From: Lanius collurio
Taxonomy: Eukaryota > Chordata > Aves > Passeriformes > Laniidae
Assembly (NCBI GenBank): GCA_020086605.1
Contig: JACBWW010000067.1
Location: 690,425 to 754,424 of the forward strand
Length of the DNA stretch: 64,000 nt
Direction: 5' to 3'
Positions 61,997 to 64,000 of the stretch are shown here, in pieces. The notes under the pieces were generated by a model. That model was not told where the DNA came from. It did no database searches and worked only from the letters and a program-made list of their open reading frames with translations. The translations under genes and the position numbers were made by a program. Every line of letters starts with the position of its first letter. The stretch's first letter is position 1.

Positions 61997-63561
61997 CTGT
62001 GCATTTAGTTAAGAATCGGGCACTTAATGAGAGCTAAACCTGGCTTCTTTGTTCCCAAGAATGCTGCCTGCACAAAACTAAACAAACAAGATGCAGCCTC
62101 TTCTGTTACTTTGTGTCGAGTTTTTCTGCTCTCAGTTGTGTTTAAATCCGTCTTCTTTGTCTCGTTGTACAGCTGCTCATGCCCGTGCTCACAAACCACA
62201 AAAGTTTCTATTTCTAAGGTGCCTTTAACCACAAGGCAAGCTGCAGTGACATTTAGCCCTGGAGCACAGACACCCCTGTGAATGAACATGGCCCCACGGC
62301 CTTGCCTCTGCATGGGGCACCACAGGATCTGCTCTTCCTGGATCCTCCAGGAGAACAAGCACTGAGGAGCCAAGAGCACAAGGAGATGATCCTGATGCCT
62401 TCTGTCAGAAGGCAGCAACAGCCTCTGAGCCACGCACAGGAGCCCAGGGGTGTCAGCAGACATCCCTCAGGAATGCATGAAGGGTTGTCAGTGTGCCTGC
62501 TCCCCTCCATACTCCACCCAGGAATCCTGGGCAGACACAAAGCTCCCACCCTAATGCAGGATGGTGAAAACTCCCTGAAAGCAAAACTCATCACCAGTGA
62601 AATACAAGCAGACAAGTGCTACTGTTGTGGAACCTGAGTGAAAAAAGCTGATCCTGGCTTTGCAGGCCAGGATAGGTCACACTGTACATGGGTTATCTGC
62701 AGGCCAGAGAATTAAAAATCCATCCTGAGTTATAGCAGAGCAGAGGCTTTGTCAGCTCTTTGCACGTGCCATGCATTCACAGTGCCCACTTATCCCAGGA
62801 CAGGCTTTGCAAAGGGGGAAAAGTCTATTTCACTGGCTAGATGCTGAAAGCTGGAAAGAGAGAGGGACTTCTGGTCATTTTTATTCATTCTCTGGCAGTT
62901 TTTAAAGGTCTGAAAATGTCTCAAAGTTTTTTCTAGGCATGGAGGAAAAGAGACAATAAGCAAGCAAGTGGGAAAGCCACACAAGGAAGAATGAATGTTT
63001 TCATCAAGGAGCCCTCTTGTTCTACAATGGCCAGAAATGTACTTCTCATGTTCTCTTGTTAACAGTAAAAAGACTGAGTGATTCAGCTAAATAAGAAAGA
63101 TACACTGGGATGGCCTGCCAGGCAAGTGCCTGGGATTCAGCAGTGACAGTGTTTCTGCCCCTGACACCAGCATTGCTGGCAGCCTACTCAGGTGCCACCC
63201 CAGGCCAGCGTGGTGCAGCCACCACAGAACAGCTAAGCTATGCCTAAACTCTGTCCTGCCTCCTTGTCACTGCTCTGCCTTAGACCCCCACCCAAAGGTG
63301 AAGCTTAGCCAAGCCCTAGAGAAGGAAAAATGAGAGCAAAGAGTCAGCTGGCAGCAGAAGGTTGACCCTCAGCTTTCAGCAGACACACCAGAGCCAGGGC
63401 ATGCACAGCAAAGTCCTGCACAGACTATGGGACAGTTATTTATTGGGGACTGGGGCTAATATTTACTTGCAGGTTCTCACACAGGGATGCTCAGCTCAGC
63501 CATAACTCAAAGCAAGGATGGGCAGCACCAGGGATGTTTATTGCTTCTACTGAAAGGATAC
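61997..63561 (-). other. CAPN13: CAPN13 intron, 1565 nt
   Basis: Between the 68-nt and 69-nt calpain exons (GT at 63561-63560, AG at 61998-61997). It splits an EF-hand loop after its first aspartate, as in other calpains. Open frames of 84-152 codons occur on both strands (for example 62005-62463 on the - strand) but have no recognisable content. Confidence 0.85.
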
Positions 63562-63629
63562 ATCCATCAGAGCTAAAATGCCTCTGCATGAATCAAAGCT
63601 GAATCTCCCTCCCAGGCTGGTCATCTTAT
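63562..63629 (-). CDS. CAPN13: CAPN13 exon, 68 nt (helix before first EF loop shown)
   Basis: The acceptor has a strong pyrimidine tract (CTCTCTCTAACTCCTTCTGT ... CCTTGCAG, AG at 63631-63630) and the donor is GATGGAT|GTATCC (GT at 63561-63560). It begins with two bases of a split codon (phase 1) and ends in phase 0. It encodes KMTSLGGRFSFDSCRGILAL then MD, matching the calpain GFSLESCRxMxxLMD segment. Its 68 nt are one codon longer than the 65 nt usual for this calpain exon. The phase agrees with the following 69-nt exon. Confidence 0.88.
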
Positions 63630-64000
63630 CTGCAAGGATTGACAAAACAGAAGGAGTTAGAGAGAGTAAGGACAGTGACAGGCATCAGGACACAGTTCTG
63701 AGGGAAGGAGGACACCAGGCTCAGCTGAAAAGCCCCAGCTCTGGTTCAGGTTCTCTAACAGCAGCAAGGGCTCTGTGCCAAGCTGAGGGAATCTGCACAT
63801 CTCAGACATCTCTACCTTCCCCAAGGACAGGTGCCCTGTTTGGGCTCACTCTGCACAGCCTCTGCCCACCTCCCTGCTCAGATGGAAACTCTTCCCTCTT
63901 GAAATAAGGATAAGGGAAATGACAGTGAAAGAAAGGCCACTTATGCTGAATTATCAAGTCTTAAGAGCACTTCGAGCCTTGTGCATGGCTGAGTTGGCTC
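63630..64000 (-). other. CAPN13: CAPN13 intron, partial, running off the right edge
   Basis: Upstream of the 68-nt exon on the - strand. The preceding calpain exon (about 58 nt in the family) was looked for and not recognised here, so the rest of the gene, including the catalytic domain, lies beyond the window. Confidence 0.7.

Noticed and set aside
61298..62008. 236-codon + strand open frame of Ser-Thr-His repeats
   Set aside because: It is produced by the 9-nt minisatellite, whose units contain no stop in any frame. It overlaps a spliced calpain exon on the other strand and has no other coding evidence.

Overview
This is vertebrate, almost certainly avian, nuclear DNA. The evidence is CR1 LINE 3' ends with the TCATAGAATCAT-type tail in both orientations, sparse short interspersed repeats, long AT-rich introns and single exons with GT/AG borders. 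Most open frames in the window are chance frames. I recognise parts of two genes. On the + strand is the last coding exon of LCLAT1 (lysocardiolipin acyltransferase 1). On the - strand are four consecutive penta-EF-hand exons of a calpain, best called CAPN13. Their tail-to-tail order matches the LCLAT1-CAPN13 neighbourhood known from human chromosome 2p23.

Layout. 1-12982 is the last intron of LCLAT1, with one antisense CR1 at 5551-6145 and an AT-rich block at 1490-1770 that looks like a conserved non-coding element. 12983-13491 is the terminal LCLAT1 coding exon, followed by a 3' UTR with several possible poly(A) signals. From there to about 57.4 kb I find no exon I can defend. That stretch holds CR1 fragments (16.4, 31.2, 36.3, 41.5, 42.3 and 44.5 kb), a probable minus-strand retroviral LTR near 43.7-44.0 kb, a small CpG-rich patch, simple repeats, RFX X-box-like motifs and possible conserved elements. 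The last two coding exons expected for the calpain should lie here but were not found.

57379-63629 carries calpain exons of 117, 79, 69 and 68 nt, in transcript order 68-69-79-117 on the - strand. All have consensus splice sites and mutually compatible phases, and together they encode EF-hands 1-4 of the C-terminal calcium-binding domain. The 5' part of the gene lies beyond the right edge. The intron after the 69-nt exon contains a minisatellite of about 560 bp made of 9-nt units. It begins about 25 nt from the splice donor and is G-rich on the pre-mRNA strand. It is the most unusual structure in the window: it fits the G-quadruplex pattern, and it would be read in frame for about 240 codons if the intron were retained.

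I see no sign of an undescribed multi-gene system. The window is an ordinary convergent gene pair with a large intergenic or terminal-intron interval.
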